Assembly (NCBI GenBank): GCA_020444905.1
Contig: JAGRHQ010000019.1
Coordinates: 1 to 32,047 of the forward strand
Direction: 5' to 3'
Origin: Candidatus Competibacteraceae bacterium
GTDB taxonomy: Bacteria > Pseudomonadota > Gammaproteobacteria > Competibacterales > Competibacteraceae
Length of the DNA: 32,047 nt
Shown in pieces: positions 16,354-24,391 of this stretch. Position 1 is the first letter of the stretch. Every line of letters starts with the position of its first letter. Under the pieces are notes generated by a model, which searched no databases, had not been told where the DNA came from, and saw only the letters and a list, made by a program, of their open reading frames with translations. The position numbers and the translations under genes were made by a program.

Positions 16354-16839
16354 ATGCGATTTATCGCGATGGTTTTGACACTGATGCTCATGATTGGAAC
16401 GAATATGACACTGGCCCAGGATAAACCGCCGGATGCGCGCCTGGAGTTTTCCAGCACCTCGTTCGGCCTCTTATTGGGTTACAGCCAGGGCAAAGGAACC
16501 TTGCTTTTCCAAGAACGGCAATACCCCTTCTCGGTTTCCGGCCTTAAGGTCGCCACTTTAGGGGTTAGCCGGATCAACGCTCTCGGCCAGGTTTATGGAT
16601 TGCAGGAGATTACTGATTTTTCTGGAAACTATGCTGTAGTCGAGGGGGGGCTGACCCTGGTTCATGGTGGAGGCAGCGCCCTGTTGCGCAACGGCAAGGG
16701 CGTCATGCTCTACTTGCAGAATCTGCAACAGGGTCTTGATCTAACCCTGGGCGGCGGCGGATTCTCGATTACGCTGGATGAACCGGAGTCCGTCGCCGAA
16801 CCTTCTCCGGCAACGATGGAGAAAGCTTCTGCGCCGTAG
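16354..16839 (+). CDS. Small secreted beta-rich protein of unknown function
   Basis: 161 residues. The ribosome binding site GAGGGAGAAG is well placed. It has a signal peptide (MRFIAMVLTLMLMIGTNMTLAQ), then a domain with many Gly and alternating hydrophobic residues: FGLLLGYSQGKGTLLFQERQYPFSVSGLKVATLGVSRINALGQVYGL, FSGNYAVVEGGLTLVHGGGSALLRNGKGVMLYL, and LTLGGGGFSITLDE. The pattern resembles small YSC84/DUF1134-like periplasmic beta proteins, but I cannot assign it to either. It lies 32 nt after the TAXI gene and 48 nt before the next gene, so it belongs to the same operon and is probably a periplasmic component of the same unknown assembly. Confidence 0.78.
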   Translation: MRFIAMVLTLMLMIGTNMTLAQDKPPDARLEFSSTSFGLLLGYSQGKGTLLFQERQYPFSVSGLKVATLGVSRINALGQVYGLQEITDFSGNYAVVEGGLTLVHGGGSALLRNGKGVMLYLQNLQQGLDLTLGGGGFSITLDEPESVAEPSPATMEKASAP

Positions 16840-16887
16840 ATGGCGCCACGGATATCAACTTCTTAGAGTCGCAAGGTGCGGCAACCC

Positions 16888-18645
16888 ATGATCGAGCAAA
16901 TTCTTCTCAGCAGTGGTTCGTTTGACCGAGTACGGGAAATGGGTGGTTTCGGCCAACCGCTGCATACGCTTTACCCACAAATCCAGGCAGTGCTGGCTAA
17001 CGAACTGGGACCTGACGCCGCGCATTTTTTAGCGGAACCGGTAGTGGATCGCGCTCATGATCGGATTGACTGGTATACCGAGGGTGATCCTGAGTGTAAG
17101 CCCATCGTGTTAAGCGATTTGCCCGAAGAGCAGCGCCTGCCGATTCTGGCTCAGATCCAGGCGCAGCTGCAACGCGGGCAGGAACTGGCGGAGCGTTACA
17201 CGACTTCCGGCGATCCTCAGCGAATGCAGCTGGGGGCCATGCTTAAAGCTGCCCTTGGATCGCCAGCGGAAACCGACATCTTTTTACTTGGGGATCGTCC
17301 GGTGTTGGCGCACTGGGGTTTTACCACCGACCGCCCTTGGGAAATAGGCGGAACGGGCCGCCGTTCGCCTGGGCCGCCGCCGCTACCCGACGAAACCTCT
17401 CAGGCTGTAGCCATGCCGGACATTGCGATGCCCGAACTAGCGTCCAGCACCGCACCGCCGATTTCCGAACCTCGCAAGCTGTCTGAAGAACCGATGCTGG
17501 AACCCGATGACGAGCCACCGCCTTCACTCCTCAAATCGAGTCCCTATCCAGCGGCGCCGCATCCGGATGAGCCGCGTTATATCGCAACTCATTCCCGATA
17601 TTTCTGGGGCCTGGCCGTGCTGGCCATATTGCTTGCCCTGGGAATTTTTCTCTGGGTTTCAAACCAAACTCCCACGCCGCCGCTGACCTACGAATCGGCG
17701 CAAACAGTGCCGGGTGTCCTCCCTGATGCTGCGATGAAGCAGGCCGGGCAAACAGAACAGGCGTTGCGCGCCTCCACGTCACCCACGGTTGCAGCGCTGG
17801 GCAACGACAGTGCAATCGTTGCGGAATCAGCACTTCGAAACGAAGCTCAACCCGTGTCCAGGATAACTCTTCCAGGAACTGACGTTAAGCCACCCGTTTC
17901 AATGAAAGAAGTTGTAACTGCCCTGAAGCCAAACAGCGCGTCAGATCAGGAACCTGTGACTACGTTTGTTCCGTCCAATCCTGAAGCTCGGCCTGACGCG
18001 GCTACGCCTCTGCCAAATAACGCCAATCGTCCGTTAGACGGAAGCCGAGCGCCTGCGAGCGCCGCATCGCCTCCGCCAGCGCCGGTAGCATCCCCAGTGC
18101 GGACCCTGGAAGAAGAGTTGCAAGGTTCCCGGCCTGTTGTAAGCGCCGCTGGAGTCACTGGAACTCCTTTAAGCGCCCCAATGCCCCAACCGTCCGTCGA
18201 ATTGGCGCAGTCCGACCCCACGCCCGAGGAGCGTCAGGAGTTTACTAACCGTCTGTCCGCCACCGGCGCGGCGACGGGCGAAATTACCGCGACGCTGCTG
18301 TGGAACGGTAATGCCGATCTGGATCTGGTCGTGTTGTGTCCGTCTGGTGAAATGATGGACTACCAGAATCCTCGGGAATGTGGCGGTGCCTTGGATGTGG
18401 ATGCCAACACCGCCCGTGACAGTCTGAGCAATCGTCCAGTGGAAAATGCGTTCTGGCCAGCGGGCCAGGCAACGCCGGGCGTGTATCGGATTATTGTCCG
18501 TTACGCGCCGCGCAAGGATGAACAGCAACCTCGGCCAACGCCCTTTCAAGTCCGATTGATTCGTAATAACCAGGAGAAAGTCTTCAAGGGTATAGCCCAA
18601 CCCCGCAAGGCAACGCCGGTTACGAACTTTATCGTGGAGCGTTGA
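16888..18645 (+). CDS. SrfA-like N-terminus, membrane span and YfaP/DUF2135-like periplasmic domain
   Basis: About 585 residues from the ATG; a GTG 12 nt earlier is the alternative. Residues 1-150 resemble the N-terminus of the SrfA family as I remember it: LLSSGSFDRVREMGGFGQPLHTLYPQI, DRIDWY (58-63), and IFLLGDRPVLAHWGF (about 131-145). A proline-rich linker leads to a membrane span (about 239-257, WGLAVLAILLALGIFLWVS), then a long low-complexity periplasmic region containing RTLEEELQ. The C-terminal 120 residues (ATLLWNGNADLDLVVLCPSGE, GGALDVDAN, PGVYRIIVRYAP, FQVRLI) match the beta-sandwich seen in YfaP/DUF2135 proteins. SrfB and SrfC, the usual partners, are absent. The fold assignments are from memory of motifs; the SrfA link is tentative. 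Confidence 0.75.
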   Translation: MIEQILLSSGSFDRVREMGGFGQPLHTLYPQIQAVLANELGPDAAHFLAEPVVDRAHDRIDWYTEGDPECKPIVLSDLPEEQRLPILAQIQAQLQRGQELAERYTTSGDPQRMQLGAMLKAALGSPAETDIFLLGDRPVLAHWGFTTDRPWEIGGTGRRSPGPPPLPDETSQAVAMPDIAMPELASSTAPPISEPRKLSEEPMLEPDDEPPPSLLKSSPYPAAPHPDEPRYIATHSRYFWGLAVLAILLALGIFLWVSNQTPTPPLTYESAQTVPGVLPDAAMKQAGQTEQALRASTSPTVAALGNDSAIVAESALRNEAQPVSRITLPGTDVKPPVSMKEVVTALKPNSASDQEPVTTFVPSNPEARPDAATPLPNNANRPLDGSRAPASAASPPPAPVASPVRTLEEELQGSRPVVSAAGVTGTPLSAPMPQPSVELAQSDPTPEERQEFTNRLSATGAATGEITATLLWNGNADLDLVVLCPSGEMMDYQNPRECGGALDVDANTARDSLSNRPVENAFWPAGQATPGVYRIIVRYAPRKDEQQPRPTPFQVRLIRNNQEKVFKGIAQPRKATPVTNFIVER

Positions 18646-18701
18646 AACTGCATAATTCGTCCACAAGATCGAAGCGGCGTACCTTGCGTTGCGCTAGCAC
18701 A

Positions 18702-19367
18702 CTATTTGATATGGATATTACCTGCTTTTGATTGCATTCGCGCTTTAAGATCCTGCCAAAGATTCAGGCGCTCCGGACTCCCTATCGACTTGCCGCTACC
18801 AATGGATTTAGCGAGCCACAGGCCAGCGCCGTTGAAGCTGTAAACAGGCAATAAATCCTTGCGCTGGGTGGCCAGCAGGATGTGTGGATTCAGATTATCC
18901 AGCACCGAGGGCGTGGTCTGCGGCGAAGAAAAATATGTGAGCACCATGTGTGCTTGATTATATTGCAATGTCTTGACATAAGTGATGCGCAGTTTTTCTT
19001 CCGGAACGCCTATTTCCAGCAGAGTGAAATATTTGGCGATGGAAAAATCCTCGCAATCGCCGCCATTCACAGCTATGAATTCCAGCGGCGTGGCCCAATA
19101 GTCCTCGGCGCCCCATTTTTTCAGGTCATCAACGAATTCCAACTGATTAAAGAAATCATTGACGACTTTGAGTTTCTCTTCTTCCGGCAGATTCTTCGAC
19201 GCTGTAATGATCTGTTGCCAACTCCTGATTCGCTCGCCGGCGGGTGCGCCGTATTTCTTTTCAATGCGCGCAAACAGTTCTGGCCCGATTTCCAGCGCCG
19301 CCGAAGCCAAGGTAAACATGGAACAGGACAGCAAGGCTACCCATAATTGCTTTGGCAGTATTGGCAA
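18702..19367 (-). CDS. lapG: LapG-type periplasmic cysteine protease
   Basis: About 221 residues from a TTG start: no in-frame ATG precedes the signal peptide, and an upstream stop leaves only about 12 further codons. The signal peptide (KQLWVALLSCSMFTLASA) directs it to the periplasm. The bacterial transglutaminase-like triad is complete: Cys105 in GGDCEDF, His140 in AHMVL and Asp157 in VLDNLN. The spacings of 35 and 17 are identical to those of Legionella LapG (C137/H172/D189). The acidic DCED around the Cys matches the LapG calcium site. LapG cuts the N-terminal region of large RTX-type surface adhesins to release cells from biofilm, and is held inactive by LapD. It lies about 70 nt downstream of lapD on the same strand. 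No adhesin gene is in the window. Confidence 0.92.
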   Translation of the reverse strand: MPILPKQLWVALLSCSMFTLASAALEIGPELFARIEKKYGAPAGERIRSWQQIITASKNLPEEEKLKVVNDFFNQLEFVDDLKKWGAEDYWATPLEFIAVNGGDCEDFSIAKYFTLLEIGVPEEKLRITYVKTLQYNQAHMVLTYFSSPQTTPSVLDNLNPHILLATQRKDLLPVYSFNGAGLWLAKSIGSGKSIGSPERLNLWQDLKARMQSKAGNIHIK

Positions 19368-19426
19368 TGCATTAATCTTTCTGATTTTTATGAGTTTTAA
19401 TTTTTAGGTTTCAAGGGAAAACAGGG

Positions 19427-21340
19427 TTATTTACGAAAATTAATAATCGCTCCAGGGAGACCAATTTCTTTCACTACATCGAAGTCGCTTTTGGTCTGAA
19501 CGTCTTCAGCGATGATGAAAATATCCAGTAATTCTCCAACTTCCTTAATAGCTTCTATAAAGGATCTTTTTCTGCTTTCCGCGCTGATGCCGACGGTCAG
19601 ATCCCTGGCCAGACGAATGTAATCGGGTTTCAGGGATTTCAGGGTTTCTACGGAAATGAATTGCACTTCGTAGCGTTTGAGCATAATCCGGGCGTCATGC
19701 TGATGAACAAAATCAGTAAAATTCTTGAATAATGATATATCTTTTGCTGCGCTGTAGGCGGTGACGCTGAAAACCAGCTGTCTGGCCAACAAAGCGTTTT
19801 GGCGCAGGAAATCAATCAGCCAGAAGCGAAAGTCGGCGTTTTTCAGCGTCGCCATGGATAAGTTGACGACAATGCCATACGTTAATGATTTTTCTATAAT
19901 ATGTTCGGCAACCTTACAGGTCACGCCTTGGTCAAGGCTGACAATTTTCCCAAATTTTTCAGCGATGGCGACGAATGCGCCGATCGGAACCGGCTGATTA
20001 GCCTGGTCGAATGCCTGAGTAAAGGCTTCTTCCATGATAAGTTTGCCGGTGCTTAAATCTTTCACCGGTCCGATGTAGGAGACCTGGTAGCGTTGATGGT
20101 CAACGATGTCAAACACCAGGTTTCGCCATTCCTCATCGGTTTTACCTTGCTCGTTGCTGGGGCGAATGAAATAGCTGTTAACGCCGATTAGGGTTGCCTG
20201 TTCATAGGCATCGTTGGCGGCTGCTAGAATGCCTGCTGTGTTACCTTGCGGATTGCAAGGCGCAATACCGATATGCACGATATCCATGTGTTGATAGAGT
20301 GTTCCAAACACAGTCAGCTTTTGCCTGAGTAATTGCGCGAGCGGTTCTACCTCAGGCGTGCGCATTCCGGTCATCAGGATAGCGAATTCCGAACCGTAAA
20401 AGCGGTAGGCGCGGGCTTTCGAGTGTTGCTCGCGCGCGCATTCTTGCAGGATGACCGAGAACGCTTGCAGGAATTGGTCGGTTGCGGCATTGCCCCGGTT
20501 TCTGGCCAGTTCAACGAAGTTGTTGATCTTGAGATAGAAGAGGTAACCGACTTCGTTTGTGGCGAGAAGATGCTCCATGTCGGTTTCCAGGCTGTTCTTT
20601 TTATGTAAGCCGGTTAATTCATCAAGCAATAGCGTCTGGCTGAGCGATTCCAGTTTTTGATGCAGATTGTCGATGACGCCTTCGATTTTGTCGGCCATGA
20701 AGTTCATGGAACGGGCGACGTTGCGTACTTCCCGGGTCCAGGGGAGCTTTTCAATTCGGGCGAATCTTCCCGAGGCGATGGTTTTGGTTAACTGGTCAAT
20801 TTTTTTGAGTGGTTGCAAGGTAAAACGCAACACCAGAAAGAGTAGGAGCACAGACAGGATAAAAGCGGCCAGGGAATAGTAGAAACTACTTTTCATTTGC
20901 TGGTAAAGCTTGAGATAAGCGTAGCCGGGATTGCTGGTGACGTAAATGACGCCAGCGATGTTCCAGCCGGAGTTGATTTCGCTCATGGCCGTTGCGGTTT
21001 CAATGGGCAGTAATTCGATAAATATTCTGGGCACTTGCTCGAAAATCTGGCTATCGTTTAGTAATACCAGGGTGTTGCCGTCGATATCGGTGAGTTTGAT
21101 CTCCTGGTAGTAACCCATGTCATAGATAGCCTTGATCATGGTTTCCAGAATGGGGTCGTGTGGGTTAGCGATGTGCGGGCTGAGCGACAGACCCAGGGAA
21201 GTAGCGGTATTCTGGGCGTGGACCTTGGCTTCGGTCTGCAGGTAGTCACGGATTTTATTGACGCTGGCAATGAAGTTGCCGCTGAAGATGAGCAGAAACA
21301 GCACTGAGATCAAGAGCAGTAGTTGCCTGGATAATGACAT
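19427..21340 (-). CDS. lapD: LapD-type c-di-GMP receptor (degenerate GGDEF-EAL)
   Basis: About 637 residues from the ATG; a TTG 9 nt earlier is less likely. TM1 is near 5-24. The periplasmic LapD/MoxY domain has Trp126 in NSGWNIAG, at nearly the same position as the LapG-contacting Trp125 of Pseudomonas LapD. TM2 (about 152-172) and a HAMP domain follow. The GGDEF domain has lost its motif (FYGSEFA instead of GGDEF). The EAL domain has MEEAF for EAL, and lacks the glutamate of the usual EITE and the DDFG motif (replaced by KRYEVQF), so it should bind but not make or break c-di-GMP. Binding would recruit and inhibit LapG. The neighbouring lapG and the metalloprotease gene upstream suggest a surface-protein processing module. 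Confidence 0.92.
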   Translation of the reverse strand: MSLSRQLLLLISVLFLLIFSGNFIASVNKIRDYLQTEAKVHAQNTATSLGLSLSPHIANPHDPILETMIKAIYDMGYYQEIKLTDIDGNTLVLLNDSQIFEQVPRIFIELLPIETATAMSEINSGWNIAGVIYVTSNPGYAYLKLYQQMKSSFYYSLAAFILSVLLLFLVLRFTLQPLKKIDQLTKTIASGRFARIEKLPWTREVRNVARSMNFMADKIEGVIDNLHQKLESLSQTLLLDELTGLHKKNSLETDMEHLLATNEVGYLFYLKINNFVELARNRGNAATDQFLQAFSVILQECAREQHSKARAYRFYGSEFAILMTGMRTPEVEPLAQLLRQKLTVFGTLYQHMDIVHIGIAPCNPQGNTAGILAAANDAYEQATLIGVNSYFIRPSNEQGKTDEEWRNLVFDIVDHQRYQVSYIGPVKDLSTGKLIMEEAFTQAFDQANQPVPIGAFVAIAEKFGKIVSLDQGVTCKVAEHIIEKSLTYGIVVNLSMATLKNADFRFWLIDFLRQNALLARQLVFSVTAYSAAKDISLFKNFTDFVHQHDARIMLKRYEVQFISVETLKSLKPDYIRLARDLTVGISAESRKRSFIEAIKEVGELLDIFIIAEDVQTKSDFDVVKEIGLPGAIINFRK

Positions 21341-21370
21341 GCCATGCAATCCTGTGCGTAAGACGAAAAT

Positions 21371-21407
21371 CCCCTCTCCTAACGGAAGAGGGGTTCGGAG
21401 TGGGGGA
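21371..21407. repeat. REP-like palindromic element between the protease gene and lapD
   Basis: CCCCTCT and AGAGGGG form a 7-bp stem around a 9-nt loop with an inner CC/GG pair, followed by TTCGGAGTGGGGG. This resembles the CCCTCTCC...GGAGAGGG + TTGGGGTGAGGG repeats scattered in many proteobacterial genomes. It could weaken transcription from the protease gene into lapD or stabilise the upstream message. Confidence 0.6.
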
Positions 21408-21429
21408 CAAATCGCGATTACGGTGAACC

Positions 21430-23637
21430 TTACTTGATCGATACTGTAATCGACGTGCTACCGGTGTTATTGGAAGTATCAACGGCTTCGGCGCGGAGGG
21501 TATAGCGACCCGGTGCCTCATTGGTATTCCAAAGGTAGCGCAAGTGGTTGGTATTGGTTGCGTTCACCAGGTTGTTGCCGATATAAAGCCTCAGCATGCT
21601 GATCGCGATGTTATCGGTAGCGGTGACGGTGATGGCCACATTCTCGCTGACTTGGGCGCCATTGCTCGGTTCGGTGATCGTCACCACCGGGGCGGTGGTA
21701 TCCATTGGCTGCGATGCGATAGGTTCTGGCGCAGCGGTAGTCGCTGATGTCATATTGGAGTAGTCGGAGTTGCCTACGCTGTTGTAAGCATAGACCCGGT
21801 AGGTGTACTGTCCTTCGTTAAGACCAGTGTTAATAAAACTGGTCACATTTTGACCTAGGGCGGCAATTTCGGTCCAGGCGTCACCATTGGTCGATCGTTG
21901 CAGTTTGTAGCCAGTTTCATCGGTAGCGGCGTCGTTCCAGGTTACTTTGATGGAATCGGTAGTCAGCGTGGAGGCTGCCAGGTTGCTTGGCGTAGCAGGC
22001 GTCGTTAACGTGCTTGCCGAGGTTTGGAAGCTGGCGACGATGGGCGATGTTTCGGTCATGGAGCGGGCGGTGTCGTTAAAGCCTGGAATGCCGGTGGGCT
22101 GGCCGTTGTAGAGAACATCCGGGTTGGAGAAGTAGGGGATGCGCGGTTCGCTGCTGCAGTTATAAGACATTATGTCGCGGAACACACCGCAGATGCGGTA
22201 GCCATAGGAATCGAAGTAGGCGCCGGGGGATCTGGAACTGTCCGGATCGTGCGCATTGCCCTGATTATGCCCGAGTTCATGGGCGAAGCTGTCGGAGCTG
22301 CCTAGGCAGTTATAAACGGAATCGTCATGCAGCACCGCGAAAGCATAGGGCGCAAAGGCCGTGGAAATCCAGGATGAACTCATGGTATATGCGGTGCCAC
22401 AGTAGTTGCTGTCGGCGCTGATCAATACGACTTGATCGGCGGCGTATTGGTTACGCAAGCTATGGACATCGTCGATATAGCCATCGGTAGTGCTTTTCAG
22501 ACGGGACAACGCATCCAGCATATTGCCGGTTTCGGTGTAGGCGACCTCGCCCATATAGACCAGGTTTAATTGCATATCGATCTGGCTGTTCAGATAAGCC
22601 TGATTGGCCCGGGTCACTACATTCATGATCTTGGTTTCAATGCCCGCGGCGCTTCCGGCATTATTGCGCGCTTGAGGCGAGTACACGACTGCAATATCGA
22701 TCACCTGGCCGGTGCTGGTCACGATATCGCCGCTGGTAGTGACCGGGTCGGCGAAAGCGGGGTTATTGCCTTCTTCGGTAGGGAGCAGCGCCTCTTGCGG
22801 CTCGAACTGCGCGGGTATTTTGTTCGGATCGAGTTCGCGCACTGCGTGGGTATTGCCATGCACATAAACGATTTCGAAGAAACGATCCTGTGTCCTAACT
22901 GTGCCCATGAGAACATTGCCCTTGGCCGCCAACACGACTTCACTGTTTTCCTCGCCATCGATATGGCCCACCCAGGCCAAACCGCCTCGCAAGTTCTCGA
23001 CAGCGGTCCGTTTGAAAGCTAAGGGGAATAGGTTTGCTGCCCAGGCCGAGCTGCCTTGAAAGTTCTCGACAACGCGGTCGCGAACAGCGGTCAGGTGGGT
23101 GTCGTCGAACAGATTGAGGTTGAGCGTTTCTGCATCAAGGGCGCTCATCTTGACTTTCGCATGGCGGGCGCGACCATTGCGCACCTTGGGCGGTTTGTCG
23201 GGAATCTTGCCGGCATCCACGGCATCGGGTTCTTCGAGAAGCTCCTGAGGAACCTTTGCCGAGAGACCAACAGCCGTGGGCGGTAGGCTGGTGATCTGGT
23301 CATACATATAGTTTTGCCAGGGATTGGCTGCTATCAGAGCGACCACGATGCCGGTCGCCGCGCCGCCAACAATAGCGTAGTAGCCAGCGCGTGGATTGCG
23401 TTGGGCTGCGTCTTTATGCTGAAACCAGCGGTAAAGGGTGAGTCCCAGCCAGGACAGACCCATGCACAGGATGACAACTGACGCGATCAGCGCCCAGTCC
23501 GGCAGGTTATATAGCCAAAACAATAGATTCAGGGTCTTTCCGACGCCAACTTGCGCGAGAGCCGGTCCGCTGGCTAGCAAAAAGAGTGTCCCCAGATTCA
23601 CGCCTAGAAAATATTTTAATAACCTATTATTATCCAT
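21430..23637 (-). CDS. Reprolysin-type (M12B-like) metalloprotease with FnIII and Ig-like domains
   Basis: About 735 residues from an ATG with GGAG 7 nt upstream. The catalytic signature HELGHNQGNAHD (His453, Glu454, His457, His463) and the Met-turn DIMSYNC mark a metzincin. Cys pairs around it (NYCG, VYNCLG, YRICG, SYNCSS) suggest disulphides. A pro-region precedes it (about 120-310). A fibronectin type III domain (about 555-640) and a bacterial Ig-like domain (about 650-735) follow. The N-terminus is odd: a signal-like segment (about 10-29) is followed by two more hydrophobic segments (about 37-68 and 85-105), so the protease may be membrane-tethered, not freely secreted. It lies upstream of lapD on the same strand. 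Substrate unknown; surface adhesins or host and matrix proteins are possible. Confidence 0.88.
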   Translation of the reverse strand: MDNNRLLKYFLGVNLGTLFLLASGPALAQVGVGKTLNLLFWLYNLPDWALIASVVILCMGLSWLGLTLYRWFQHKDAAQRNPRAGYYAIVGGAATGIVVALIAANPWQNYMYDQITSLPPTAVGLSAKVPQELLEEPDAVDAGKIPDKPPKVRNGRARHAKVKMSALDAETLNLNLFDDTHLTAVRDRVVENFQGSSAWAANLFPLAFKRTAVENLRGGLAWVGHIDGEENSEVVLAAKGNVLMGTVRTQDRFFEIVYVHGNTHAVRELDPNKIPAQFEPQEALLPTEEGNNPAFADPVTTSGDIVTSTGQVIDIAVVYSPQARNNAGSAAGIETKIMNVVTRANQAYLNSQIDMQLNLVYMGEVAYTETGNMLDALSRLKSTTDGYIDDVHSLRNQYAADQVVLISADSNYCGTAYTMSSSWISTAFAPYAFAVLHDDSVYNCLGSSDSFAHELGHNQGNAHDPDSSRSPGAYFDSYGYRICGVFRDIMSYNCSSEPRIPYFSNPDVLYNGQPTGIPGFNDTARSMTETSPIVASFQTSASTLTTPATPSNLAASTLTTDSIKVTWNDAATDETGYKLQRSTNGDAWTEIAALGQNVTSFINTGLNEGQYTYRVYAYNSVGNSDYSNMTSATTAAPEPIASQPMDTTAPVVTITEPSNGAQVSENVAITVTATDNIAISMLRLYIGNNLVNATNTNHLRYLWNTNEAPGRYTLRAEAVDTSNNTGSTSITVSIK

Positions 23638-23764
23638 CAATTTTCTCCGCGAGAGACCCCGTTTTTAAAGCGATTGGTTGACAATGTTTCTTCGTAAAAT
23701 ATCGAAAATAATGAAGCAGGAATTAAGCCATCTTAAGTCCGGGGTTTGGATAAAGAGGCTTATG

Positions 23765-23789
23765 AAAACGGCGCCGCGGAGACGCCGTT
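23765..23789 (-). terminator. Rho-independent terminator downstream of trmL
   Basis: On the minus strand AACGGCG, a 9-nt loop and CGCCGTT are followed by two further T residues (CGCCGTTTTC): a perfect 7-bp stem. It lies 40 nt after the trmL stop. The T-run is short, so efficiency is uncertain. Confidence 0.6.
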
Positions 23790-23828
23790 AAGGAGTGGTA
23801 AGAGGGGAATACATCACCTTACGAATAT

Positions 23829-24293
23829 TCACCACGCCCCTGGAAAATCGTACTGCCGCCATGCTTCGTATAGCGCGATAGCCACCGTATTCGACAAATT
23901 CAAACTGCGTCCAGCAGTCAGCATGGGAATGCGCAAACGCTGCTTCTCAGGGAGAGATTCTAGTACTTCTTCGGGTAGACCGCGCGTTTCCGGGCCGAAC
24001 AGCAGCGCATCGCCCGGTCGATAAATGACTTTGTGATAAGCGCGGTTGCTCCGGGTCGTAAAAGCTAACAGGCGCGGCGAACCTAGCTCTGCCAGGCATC
24101 CGGCCAAATCGGGATATTCGCGCACTCGCGCCCACTCGTGATAATCCAGCCCCGCCCGCCGTAACCGACGATCCTCCAATTGGAAGCCCAGCGGTTGGAT
24201 CAGGTGCAGCCTGGCCCCGGTATTAGCGCACAGGCGAATGATATTGCCGGTGTTGGGCGGAATCTCCGGCTCAAACAGAATGACCTCGAACAT
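23829..24293 (-). CDS. trmL: tRNA (cytidine/uridine-34-2'-O)-methyltransferase TrmL
   Basis: About 154 residues, the normal length of TrmL (YibK). It 2'-O-methylates the wobble base of tRNA-Leu isoacceptors using SAM. The SPOUT signatures are all present: MFEVILFEPEIPPNTGNIIRLCANTGARLHLIQPLGF, DALLFGPETRGLPEEV (motif 2) and the knot-forming IPMLTAGRSLNLSNTVAIALYEAWRQ (motif 3). I start at the ATG that begins the conserved protein; the longer ORF adds 12 residues from the AT-rich leader. No clear ribosome binding site is seen. It follows ntrC on the same strand after about 100 nt containing an inverted repeat, and a terminator follows it. Confidence 0.95.
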   Translation of the reverse strand: MFEVILFEPEIPPNTGNIIRLCANTGARLHLIQPLGFQLEDRRLRRAGLDYHEWARVREYPDLAGCLAELGSPRLLAFTTRSNRAYHKVIYRPGDALLFGPETRGLPEEVLESLPEKQRLRIPMLTAGRSLNLSNTVAIALYEAWRQYDFPGAW

Positions 24294-24327
24294 GGGGCAT
24301 TTTCTCAAGAAAACAGCAAAACAGAAC

Positions 24328-24363
24328 ATAGAAAATAGCCAGCAGAAATCAGCAATTTTCTAT
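24328..24363. repeat. Inverted repeat between ntrC and trmL
   Basis: ATAGAAAAT and ATTTTCTAT form a perfect 9-bp AT-rich stem with an 18-nt loop, in the 98-nt leader of trmL just after the ntrC stop. There is no adjacent GC-rich stem or clean T-run. It may be a weak terminator for ntrBC or an operator for trmL. Confidence 0.35.
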
Positions 24364-24391
24364 TCCCTAACGCCTGTTTTCTATCAATCTG

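Noticed and set aside
13952..18645. Complete srfABC virulence operon
   Set aside because: Only one SrfA-like N-terminal module is seen; no SrfB or SrfC gene is in the window.
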